Source: JBIKLM01 sp044375105 (GTDB taxonomy: Bacteria > Planctomycetota > UBA1135 > GCA-002686595). From it: a DNA stretch of 16,518 nucleotides. The translations under genes and the position numbers were made by a program. How positions within the stretch are numbered: position 1 is the stretch's first letter; the number at the start of each line of letters is the position of its first letter. The DNA lies in the NCBI GenBank assembly GCA_044375105.1, contig JBILNK010000093.1, positions 1-16,518 on the forward strand, given 5' to 3'. This document shows positions 5,572 through 12,153 of this stretch, piece by piece. The notes under the pieces are model-generated. The model ran no database searches and was not told where the DNA came from. It saw only the letters and a list, made by a program, of their open reading frames with translations.

Positions 5572-7590
5572 ATGCCCCTCCCGAAGCACTGCTCCGCCCT
5601 CCGCGCGCTGGCCTGGCTCCTGTTCGCTCACTGCTCCATTGGGATGGCACTGCCGAGCCCCGCCCAGGGAAGCGCCAACCCCAAGGCCGATGCCGGCCCG
5701 CTCGGCATCAACCTCGACGAGCTCAAGGACTGGAACCCGACCCTGGTCTTCGTCGACGCGATCAAGAACGCGCGCCCCTGGATCCCGCAGCTGCCCGGGA
5801 CCAATTCGCCCTGGAACACCGGGGCGCCGCTCAACGTGGACGCCAACGGCTGGCCGATCCTGAGCTTCGGCCAGGCCGCGGGCACGCTGATGTTCAAGGA
5901 GATCGACGGCCACTATCCGGCCGGCGAATACGACGTGTTCTACGACGGGGTCGGGACGATCGTCTACGGCAGCGACGCGAGCCTGATCCAGCGCCTGCCT
6001 GGGCACGATCGCATCTGGGTCAGCCCCTCGGACAACGGCATCCACCTCAAGATCACCGCGGGCCAGGCCGGCAACCACGTGCGCAACATCCGCGTGATCC
6101 TGCCGGGCTTCGAGCAGAGCTACCAGACGACCCTGTTCCACCCGCTGCTCCTGCAGCGCCTGGAGCGTTTCGGTGTGTTGCGCTTCATGCAATGGCAGAA
6201 CACCAACTACACGCCGCTGCAGAACTGGTGGCAGCGCCCGACGCCCAGCACCTGGACGCAGAGCGGTGAGACGGGCGTGTGTGTCGAGTACATGTGCGAG
6301 CTGGCCAACCAAACCGACAAGGCGCCCTGGTTCTGCCTGCCCCACACGGCCACGAACGACTTCATCCGCGAGTTCGCGCGCCTGTGCTACCAGCGCCTCG
6401 AGCCCGGCCTGCCGATCTTCATCGAGTATTCGAACGAGGTCTGGAATTCGGCCTTCCCGGCCTTCGAGCACGCCCGCACCCAGGGCACGGCCCTGGGGCT
6501 CGATTCCAATCCGTACAACGCTGCGATGAAGTGGTACTCGGAGCGCTCGGTGCAGATCTTCGAGCTCTTCCGGCAGGAATGGCAGGCTTTGGGCGGCGCC
6601 CAGGCCCTCGATCGGATCGTGCGCGTGCTGGCCTCCCAGAGCGCCAACCCGGCCCTGGGCGTGATCGTGATGGACTGGAAGCAGGCTTCCACCAAGGCCG
6701 ATGCCTACGCGATCGCCCCCTACTTCGGGCACTCCTTCGGCGAGCCCCAGAACCTTTTGGCCACGGTTTCGAAGAGCAACGCCCAGATCATCGAAGAATG
6801 CCGCCAGGAGGTTCTGAGCCACGTTCTTCCGGCCATGCAGCAGAACGCCCAGAACACGAACGCCCGCGGCCTGACCCTGATCGCCTACGAAGGCGGTCAG
6901 CATCTGGTCGGCACCTACGGCGCCCAGAGCAACACCCAGCTGGTCCAGAAGCTGGTGGAGGTCAACCGCGATCCGGGCATGTACGCCCTCTACAGGACCT
7001 ACCTCGACGCCTGGAAAGGCGCCGGCGGCAAAACCATGGTGCCCTACACCCTGTGCGGCAGCTACACCTCCTGGGGCAGCTGGGGGCACCTCGAGTGGAT
7101 GGAGCAGCCGCTGACCTCCGCCCATAAATTCCGGGCGCTCTTGGACTGGGATTCGATGCAGCAGGGCGGCAGCGGCCCGATCGTCAACCCCGCCGTGTCG
7201 ACCTATGGGCAGGGTTGCTACGGCCTGAGCATCGGCTCGAGCGGCACGCCCAAGGTGGGTGCGAGCTTCCAGGTGACACTCAGCGGCGGCCCGTGGTGGC
7301 AGCAGCTGTATCTGTTCGCCTCGACCACCAAGCTAGACTTCTACGGGTTGCCCCTGCCGCTCGACCTGTCCGTCTTCGGCTCCCCGGGCTGCACCCTCAG
7401 GGTCGGCGGGGGCTGGTTGCTGCCCAGCGTGGCCAACTCCGTAGGCGCCGGCAGCCAGACCATCGCGATCCCATCCAACCCCAACCTGGCGGGCCTCAAG
7501 CTCTACTTCCAGTGGGCCGGTGTGATGGCTTGGGTCGGCCCCCTGGGTCTCGGGCTCTCGAACGCGCTCGAAGCGACCGTCGGCAGCTGA
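5572..7590 (+). CDS. Exported GH-A-like glycoside hydrolase, paralogue B
   Basis: The protein has 672 aa. The ATG at 5572 gives a signal peptide (Lys5, then an Ala/Leu/Trp-rich core, Ala-Gln cleavage region around residues 31-32); the internal Met25 would destroy it. No SD is present. The catalytic-like module starts at LGINLDEL. SNEVWN contains Glu289 (probable acid/base) and YEGGQHL contains Glu440 (probable nucleophile), 151 residues apart as in a clan GH-A barrel; ARPW, RFMQW, QRPTP and IAPYFG are shared with the neighbours. Unlike A and C, B has four extra cysteines at 237, 242, 255 and 272, around its CLPHTA block. Residues ~546-672 are the GxGC C-terminal domain (YGQGC, PLDLSVF, IPSNPNLAGL). 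Family membership is by motif and by likeness to the flanking paralogues; substrate and activity are unknown. Separate hairpins before and after it point to its own transcript. Confidence 0.9.
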   Translation: MPLPKHCSALRALAWLLFAHCSIGMALPSPAQGSANPKADAGPLGINLDELKDWNPTLVFVDAIKNARPWIPQLPGTNSPWNTGAPLNVDANGWPILSFGQAAGTLMFKEIDGHYPAGEYDVFYDGVGTIVYGSDASLIQRLPGHDRIWVSPSDNGIHLKITAGQAGNHVRNIRVILPGFEQSYQTTLFHPLLLQRLERFGVLRFMQWQNTNYTPLQNWWQRPTPSTWTQSGETGVCVEYMCELANQTDKAPWFCLPHTATNDFIREFARLCYQRLEPGLPIFIEYSNEVWNSAFPAFEHARTQGTALGLDSNPYNAAMKWYSERSVQIFELFRQEWQALGGAQALDRIVRVLASQSANPALGVIVMDWKQASTKADAYAIAPYFGHSFGEPQNLLATVSKSNAQIIEECRQEVLSHVLPAMQQNAQNTNARGLTLIAYEGGQHLVGTYGAQSNTQLVQKLVEVNRDPGMYALYRTYLDAWKGAGGKTMVPYTLCGSYTSWGSWGHLEWMEQPLTSAHKFRALLDWDSMQQGGSGPIVNPAVSTYGQGCYGLSIGSSGTPKVGASFQVTLSGGPWWQQLYLFASTTKLDFYGLPLPLDLSVFGSPGCTLRVGGGWLLPSVANSVGAGSQTIAIPSNPNLAGLKLYFQWAGVMAWVGPLGLGLSNALEATVGS

Positions 7591-7639
7591 CCGCAGGCAA
7601 GAGCTGCGCGCCGCTGTGCTCGCAGGCTTTCGATCCAGG

Positions 7640-7664
7640 GCGGCCCGGGCTGAGCCCGGGCCGC
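7640..7664 (+). terminator. Hairpin terminator candidate after paralogue B
   Basis: Perfect 11-bp stem GCGGCCCGGGC (7640-7650)/GCCCGGGCCGC (7654-7664) with a TGA loop, starting 50 bp past B's stop. It is followed by GACATTTGCC, a weak T-run. Position and strength suit a terminator. Confidence 0.55.
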
Positions 7665-7675
7665 GACATTTGCCG

Positions 7676-7732
7676 TCCGGCGGGTAGCGATGCCGGGCGG
7701 GTAGCGATGCCGGGCGGGCAGCGAGTCCGGGC
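7676..7732. repeat. 17-bp tandem repeat, about 3.3 copies
   Basis: The unit is close to GCCGGGCGGGTAGCGAT. Copies lie at 7676-7691 (one base shorter), 7692-7708 and 7709-7725 (two changes), with a fragment at 7726-7732. It sits between B's terminator and C's upstream region. The units have no spacers, so this is not CRISPR. Iterated binding sites or replication slippage are both possible. Confidence 0.8.
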
Positions 7733-7786
7733 AGTGGGGCTCGGGCGGAGGGGGCGTCACACGCCGGGCCCGTGGGTCCGTGTGCC

Positions 7787-7799
7787 GGAAAAAACTTCC
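7787..7799. promoter_or_regulatory. GGAA-N5-TTCC dyad (upstream of C)
   Basis: GGAAAAAACTTCC has 4-bp arms and a 5-bp spacer, 121 bp upstream of paralogue C's start, a plausible operator distance. Just upstream lies a second inverted repeat, CACACG (7758-7763)/CGTGTG (7779-7784). The A-run is conspicuous in this GC-rich context and might also be part of a promoter upstream element. Confidence 0.35.
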
Positions 7800-7867
7800 T
7801 GCGGTCCTTGCCGGGCGAAGCGATTCAGCTCAAGCCGGGCCCCGCCCACGGCCGAATGCCAACCCGT

Positions 7868-7887
7868 GGTCCCTCCCTACGGGGACC
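7868..7887 (+). promoter_or_regulatory. Small hairpin just upstream of paralogue C's RBS
   Basis: GGTCCC (7868-7873) and GGGACC (7882-7887) form a 6-bp stem with an 8-nt loop. It ends 17 nt before the SD of paralogue C and does not cover it, so it might stabilise the 5' end of the transcript. No function is shown. Confidence 0.25.
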
Positions 7888-7904
7888 GAGGGTACGGAGA
7901 CTTG

Positions 7905-7913
7905 AAGGAAGGA
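7905..7913 (+). promoter_or_regulatory. Ribosome binding site of paralogue C
   Basis: AAGGAAGGA ends 6 nt before the ATG at 7920. It fixes the start of paralogue C well inside a frame that is open back to 7215, and it is the only clearly SD-preceded start of a recognised gene in the window. Confidence 0.75.
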
Positions 7914-7919
7914 ATCTCG

Positions 7920-9518
7920 ATGATCGCTCGAAGCATGGGGGCTCTGACGGTGGCGCTAGCCCTGACCCTGACCGCTCCTTGGCTGCTCGAAAAGAGCGGG
8001 CTGCGCCGGGTCGAAGCGCACGCAGCCGGCCTGCCCCAGCAGCAGGCAGAAATCGGCATCAACCTGGACATGGTCGCCGACTGGGCGCCGGCCTGGGTCT
8101 TCGTCGACGTGTTCAAGCACGCGCGGCCCTGGATCGCCCAGCTGCCGAACAGCATGTCGGTCTGGGACACAGGCGTACCGATCGCCACCGATCGCCACGG
8201 CTGGCCGCTGCTCAAGCCCGGGCAAGCCGCGGCGACCCTGATGCTGCGCGAGATCGGCGGCCATTACCCGGGCGGCGTGTATCGCTGCTTCTTCGATGGC
8301 CAGGGCCAGGTCGAGTTCGGCATGGACGCCAAGCTGATCGAATCGTCGCCGGGCCAGGCCAGCCTGCTGGTCAAGCCCAGCCCCGCGGGCATCTTCTTCA
8401 AGATCAATCAGAGTGACCCCGCGGATCCGATCCGCAACGTGCGCCTGGTCATGCCCGGCTTCGAGCAGAGCTACGAGCAGCAGCCGTTCCACCCGCTGTT
8501 CCTCGAGCGCCTCGGGTCCTTCCAGACCCTGCGCTTCATGAACTGGGGCCGCATCAACGAATCGCCCCTGTCGAGCTGGAAGCAGCGCCCCACGCCGCGC
8601 ACCTACACTCAGGCCACCACGCGCGGCGTGGCCTTCGAGCACATGACCCAATTGGTCAACGAGCTCGATGCCAACGCCTGGATCAACATCCCGCACCTGG
8701 CCGACGACGAATTCGTGCGCCACACCGCGCGCCTGTGGGCCACGCAGATGGAGCCCGGCCGCAAGCTCTACGTCGAATACAGCAACGAGGTCTGGAACAG
8801 CATCTTCCCCCAGGCTCTATGGGCCGAAGCCCAAGGCATCGCCCAGGGCCTGGCTGGAGACTCCTTCCAGGCGCGTCTGCACTTCTACTCGAAGCGCGCA
8901 ACGGAGGTATTCCAGATCTTCAAGCAGACCTTCGACGTCCTCGGCGGATCGAAACCCGAGCTGGTCTGCGTGCTCGGCGCCCAGTACGGCAATCCCTGGA
9001 CGAGCGAGGTGCTGCTCGACTTCGGGGCTGCCGCGGAGTTCACCGACGCGCTCGCGATCGCGCCCTACTTCGGCATCGACCTGGGCTCGCCGGCGAACCT
9101 GTGGACCGTTCTGGCGATGAGCACGGACCAGATCCTGGATGCCTGCCGCGCAGAGATCGAAGGCCCGCTGGCCGAACGCATCAGCCAGCATGCGGCGATC
9201 GCAGCCGCAAATGGCGTCGAGCTGATCTCCTACGAAGGCGGCCAGCACCTGGTCGGCTTCTCGGGCATGGAGTTCGTGCCGGCCCTGACGCAGAAGTTCG
9301 TCGACGCCAACCGCCATCCGGCGATGTACGACCTGTACACCGAGCTGGTCCAGACCTGGCGTCAGCGCGGAGGCCAAGACTACGTGGCTTATTCCTTCTG
9401 CCGCACCTTCGGCACCTACGGCTCCTGGGGCTCCCTGGAGCGCCAGGACCAGCCTACGTCGCAGGCGCCCAAGTACCGCGCCCTGCTCGACCTGGCCCAG
9501 GCCTTCGCCCTGGATTGA
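7920..9518 (+). CDS. Exported GH-A-like glycoside hydrolase, paralogue C (no C-terminal domain)
   Basis: The protein has 532 aa from the ATG at 7920, fixed by the SD and by the signal peptide that follows (Arg4, Ala/Leu/Thr core, likely cleavage around AHA near residue 35). The mature module starts IGINLDMV and keeps all motifs of its two upstream neighbours: FKHARPW, RFMNW, QRPTP, IPHLADD, SNEVWN with Glu290 (probable acid/base), IAPYFG, and YEGGQHL with Glu439 (probable nucleophile), 149 residues apart. By eye it resembles A more than B (for example VFVDVFKHARPW and INESPLSSW). It stops about 10 residues after the QAPKYRALL block, exactly where A and B continue into their GxGC domain, and I see no remnant of that domain in the DNA after the stop. 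It is therefore a naturally catalytic-module-only copy, perhaps differently localised. Substrate unknown. A T-tailed terminator follows. Confidence 0.9.
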   Translation: MIARSMGALTVALALTLTAPWLLEKSGLRRVEAHAAGLPQQQAEIGINLDMVADWAPAWVFVDVFKHARPWIAQLPNSMSVWDTGVPIATDRHGWPLLKPGQAAATLMLREIGGHYPGGVYRCFFDGQGQVEFGMDAKLIESSPGQASLLVKPSPAGIFFKINQSDPADPIRNVRLVMPGFEQSYEQQPFHPLFLERLGSFQTLRFMNWGRINESPLSSWKQRPTPRTYTQATTRGVAFEHMTQLVNELDANAWINIPHLADDEFVRHTARLWATQMEPGRKLYVEYSNEVWNSIFPQALWAEAQGIAQGLAGDSFQARLHFYSKRATEVFQIFKQTFDVLGGSKPELVCVLGAQYGNPWTSEVLLDFGAAAEFTDALAIAPYFGIDLGSPANLWTVLAMSTDQILDACRAEIEGPLAERISQHAAIAAANGVELISYEGGQHLVGFSGMEFVPALTQKFVDANRHPAMYDLYTELVQTWRQRGGQDYVAYSFCRTFGTYGSWGSLERQDQPTSQAPKYRALLDLAQAFALD

Positions 9519-9761
9519 TCGGCTGAAGGCAGCGGGGCTCGCCGGGACCCTCTGGGCAAGAAACGCGGCGCAGGGGGCCGTGACGCCCGCGGACGCCAAT
9601 CCAAAGGTTCCCCGAGGCCCTGGCGCCCCATGGGGTCCAAAGCCCTGGGGCGAGGCCGCGCCGCGGGCCTGGCGGCCAGCGCGCCACGCTTCGCGAGGCG
9701 GCCTCTCGACCGCCCCGAATCGCCGATTCAAGCCCTTTCGAAGCGTGTAGAGGCCAAGCAG

Positions 9762-9799
9762 GAATCGACCCGGGCTGCGCCCGGGTCGATTCGTTTTTT
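9762..9799 (+). terminator. Intrinsic (rho-independent) terminator
   Basis: Perfect 13-bp stem GAATCGACCCGGG (9762-9774)/CCCGGGTCGATTC (9780-9792), loop CTGCG, then G and six T (9794-9799). The T tract is on the plus strand, so it serves transcripts from paralogue C, whose stop is 244 bp upstream. The hairpin lies 8 bp beyond the T-run side of the convergent Nudix gene's stop and could also slow its transcript, but without a U-run in that direction. The 243 bp before it hold no gene that I can support. Confidence 0.9.
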
Positions 9800-9806
9800 C
9801 GAAGCA

Positions 9807-10418
9807 TCACGGCGCCGGGCGCACCAGGGGCCAGGCCCGATAGCCGTCGAGCACGTAGTTGCTGGCATCGAAGCGCGAGGCGCGCCCGTTCCAGCGCAGC
9901 ACGCCCTGGTGCAGACGCGGCCCCCCAGCGCGCTGGTCGTCCAGGTAGCGCTCGAGGGCGAAGTGGATCACCGGGAAAGCCAGCTGATTGAAGGGCAGCT
10001 CGCCCTGCTCGAACCAGCGCACCTCCAGGCTCTCGGGCCCCGCGGCGACCTCCGGCCGCAGCAGCCGGGCCCGGAACAGGGTGTAGATCTGGCCGATGTG
10101 CAGCAGATCGAAAACGGCGTGGGGCGCGAGCACCTCGACCTCCGCGCAGGCCTCTTCGCGGGTCTCGCGTGCGGCGCCTTCGGGCAGCGATTCGTCGAGC
10201 TCCAGGAAGCCCGCCGGCAGGGTCCAGAGCCCGCGGGCCGGCTCGATCGCGCGCCGGCAGAGCAGCAGCCGGCCGTCCTGCTCGACCAGGCAACCCACCA
10301 CCGTCTTGGGATTTTGGTAGTGCACGGCCCCGCAGCCTGGACAACAGGCGCGCGCGCGGTCTTCCCCGGGCGGGACCGCCGAGACCAGCGGCTGGCCGCA
10401 GGAGGAGCAGAACTTCAT
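9807..10418 (-). CDS. Zinc-ribbon Nudix hydrolase
   Basis: The protein has 203 aa. The N-terminus carries a rubredoxin-like zinc ribbon (C4-x2-C7 and C26-x2-C29) that fixes the start at the ATG 10418; no SD is visible. After NPKTVVG (36-42) comes the Nudix box at residues 70-92: Gly70, five residues, Glu76, seven residues, then RETREE, giving the metal-binding glutamates Glu88 and Glu89. Thr86 and Ala90-Cys91-Ala92 depart slightly from the REUxEExGU consensus but keep the catalytic acids. Zinc-ribbon Nudix enzymes of this kind include NADH pyrophosphatase (NudC-like) and ADP-ribose/FAD pyrophosphatases such as plant NUDX23; they cleave a nucleoside diphosphate linked to another moiety. The short length favours the ADP-ribose/FAD type over full-length NudC. 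It is cytoplasmic and divergent from the SDR/ABC operon, with 125 bp between them. Confidence 0.9.
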   Translation of the reverse strand: MKFCSSCGQPLVSAVPPGEDRARACCPGCGAVHYQNPKTVVGCLVEQDGRLLLCRRAIEPARGLWTLPAGFLELDESLPEGAARETREEACAEVEVLAPHAVFDLLHIGQIYTLFRARLLRPEVAAGPESLEVRWFEQGELPFNQLAFPVIHFALERYLDDQRAGGPRLHQGVLRWNGRASRFDASNYVLDGYRAWPLVRPAP

Positions 10419-10543
10419 CGGACGCGGTCGATCGGGGTTTGGCGCGGCTGCGAAGCTGGGGCCGGCCAGGCCGCCGACCCAAGCGCAGGTCCCTAGCCCG
10501 GCGGAGCGATGAATTCTCGCCCGCCCGGGCTCAGACTAGGCCC

Positions 10544-11455
10544 GTGAGTTTGCCCCAGGAAACGCCGCGCTCCTCCCCGCCGGGCCTGTTGATCGCCGGC
10601 TGTGGCGAGCTGGGGCTCGAGCTGGCCGGGCAAGCCAGCGCGGCTGGCTGGCGGGTGCTGGGGCTGCGGCGCCGCCCGCCCCCGGGCCCCGCCCCCCTGA
10701 CCTGGATCGCCGCGGACGTGGCTCTACTCGAGCCCGGTCGCCTGCCCTTCGCCCCCGATGCCGTGGTTTATGCCGTCAGCGCCGGGGGCCGCGAGCTGGA
10801 GCGCTATCGGGCGGCCTACCTCGAGGGGCCCCAACGGCTCTGGGCGTCCCTCGAGCAGGGCCGCGCAGCGGCGCCGCGCTGGCTGCTGGTCTCCTCCACG
10901 GCGGTCTGGGGGCGGACGGACGGGGGCTGGGTGGACGAGGCGACCCCGGCCGACCCCGCCGACCCCTTCGCGGAACTCCTGCTCGCGGGCGAGACCGCCC
11001 TCGCGGAGCGGGCCCGGGCCGCCGGCGTGCGCCTCTCGGTGTGCCGCGCGGGCGGCCTGTACGGTCCGGGGCGGCAGAGCGCCATCGAAGCGGCGCGCCG
11101 CGGCCGGCCCTTGAGCCCCGGGGCCGAGGGGCGCTTCACCAACCGCATCCGCATCGAGGACGCGGCGGCCGCCCTGCGGTTCGTGCTGGAACGGCCGGAG
11201 CCGGCGCCCTGTTACGCGCTGGTCGACCGCGAGCCCGCCAGCGAGCTCGAGTTCTATCGCTTCCTGGCCCAGGGCCTCGGGCTGCCGGAGCCGCGCCTGC
11301 TGCCGGTCGGCTCCCCGGCCGAGCCCGATCTGCCCGGCCGTTCCGGCAACAAGCGCGTGCGCCCGAGCCGCCTGATCGAAGCGGGCTTCCAGTGGCGCTT
11401 CCCGACCTATCGCGAAGGGTATGGCGAGCTGCTGCGCCGCGGAGGCCGCCCGTGA
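10544..11455 (+). CDS. SDR-family NAD(P)-dependent epimerase/dehydratase-like protein (YeeZ-like)
   Basis: The protein has 303 aa from GTG 10544, the first start in frame that leaves a short N-terminus before the Rossmann glycine motif GCGELG (19-24); TTG 10550 is an alternative, and there is no SD. It follows the extended SDR layout: an SSTAVWG block in place of SSTSVYG, WVDE, LYGPGR, then NRIRIEDAAAAL and a C-terminal YREGYGELL. The catalytic Tyr-x3-Lys is not evident: where it is expected there is FAELLLAGE starting at Phe142, as in YeeZ-type proteins. The cofactor site is thus well supported, but sugar-nucleotide epimerase activity is not. The stop overlaps the start of the ABC ATPase by 4 bp, so it is the first gene of a translationally coupled operon, although its role with the transporter is unclear. 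Confidence 0.85.
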   Translation: MSLPQETPRSSPPGLLIAGCGELGLELAGQASAAGWRVLGLRRRPPPGPAPLTWIAADVALLEPGRLPFAPDAVVYAVSAGGRELERYRAAYLEGPQRLWASLEQGRAAAPRWLLVSSTAVWGRTDGGWVDEATPADPADPFAELLLAGETALAERARAAGVRLSVCRAGGLYGPGRQSAIEAARRGRPLSPGAEGRFTNRIRIEDAAAALRFVLERPEPAPCYALVDREPASELEFYRFLAQGLGLPEPRLLPVGSPAEPDLPGRSGNKRVRPSRLIEAGFQWRFPTYREGYGELLRRGGRP

Positions 11456-12153
11456 AGCCCGCCGCGGTCGAACTCTTCGGCATCGAAAAGGGCTATGTGG
11501 AAGCCGGCCAGCGCCACGTGCTGTTCAGCGGCCTCGATTGGCGCGTGGAGGCCGGTCAGCGCGTGGCCTTGCTCGGGCAGAGCGGCTCGGGCAAGTCGAC
11601 CCTGCTGGCGCTGATCGGCGCGCTCGAGCGACCGGACCGGGGCCGGATCCTCTTGGGCGGCCGGTCGATCGAGGCGGCCTCGGAAACCGAGCGCGCGCGG
11701 CTGCGCCGCCGGCGCATCGGGTTCGTGTTCCAGGCTTTCAACCTGGTGCCGACGCTGACCGTGCTCGAGAACCTGCTGCTGCCCCTCGATCTCGACGGCC
11801 GCGCCGACCGGCGCGCCAAGGAGCGCTCCCGCGAGCTGCTCTCCGCAGTGGGCCTGGCGGAGCGCGAGCAGAGCTACCCCGACCGGCTCTCGGGGGGCGA
11901 GCAGCAGCGCGTGGCCGTGGCGCGCGCGCTGGTCGGCGAGCCGGAGCTGGTCCTGGCCGACGAGCCCACCGGCAACCTGGACGCGGACAGCGGCGAGCGC
12001 GTGCTCGAGCTGTTCCGCGGGCTGCTGGCGGAGCGCGGCGTCACGCTGATCCTGGCCACCCATTCGGCGCGCGCGGCGGCGGCCGCCGAGCAGCGCCTGC
12101 GGCTCGAGCGCGGGCGGCTGGTGCGCGAGGCGGGGCCGGCGGAGGCGCGATGA
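11452..12153 (+). CDS. ABC transporter ATP-binding protein, LolD/MacB type
   Basis: The protein has 233 aa, a normal length for this family. The GTG start at 11452 lies in GTGA, overlapping the previous stop. All ATPase motifs are intact: Walker A GQSGSGKST (42-50), Q-loop Gln94 in FVFQAFNL, signature LSGGEQQR (146-153), Walker B LVLADEP with Asp170-Glu171, then TGNLD, and the switch His204 in ATHS. The combination FQAFNL, SGGEQQR and ADEPTGNLD is typical of the LolD/MacB/FtsE group, which works with FtsX-type permeases to move lipoproteins or to drive mechanical work at the membrane rather than to pump small solutes. The partner permease follows with a 4-bp overlap, and an AttH-like lipoprotein after it, so it corresponds to the AttE position of AttEFGH-type systems. 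Confidence 0.95.
   Translation: MKPAAVELFGIEKGYVEAGQRHVLFSGLDWRVEAGQRVALLGQSGSGKSTLLALIGALERPDRGRILLGGRSIEAASETERARLRRRRIGFVFQAFNLVPTLTVLENLLLPLDLDGRADRRAKERSRELLSAVGLAEREQSYPDRLSGGEQQRVAVARALVGEPELVLADEPTGNLDADSGERVLELFRGLLAERGVTLILATHSARAAAAAEQRLRLERGRLVREAGPAEAR

Noticed and set aside
5503..7125. 540-codon open frame on the minus strand opposite paralogue B
   Set aside because: Same kind of antisense shadow; no signal peptide, domain motif or start signal.
7676..7732. CRISPR-like repeat array
   Set aside because: The 17-bp units are directly adjacent with no spacers and no cas genes are present.
9519..9761. Remnant of the missing C-terminal domain downstream of paralogue C
   Set aside because: No frame in this stretch shows the GxGC or IP-x-NP signatures, so I see no sign that C was truncated by a recent stop or frameshift.
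10532..10539. CAGACTAG as a -10 box for a leaderless SDR transcript
   Set aside because: It is close to the GTG at 10544, but the match to a -10 consensus is poor and no -35 is visible; too weak to annotate.
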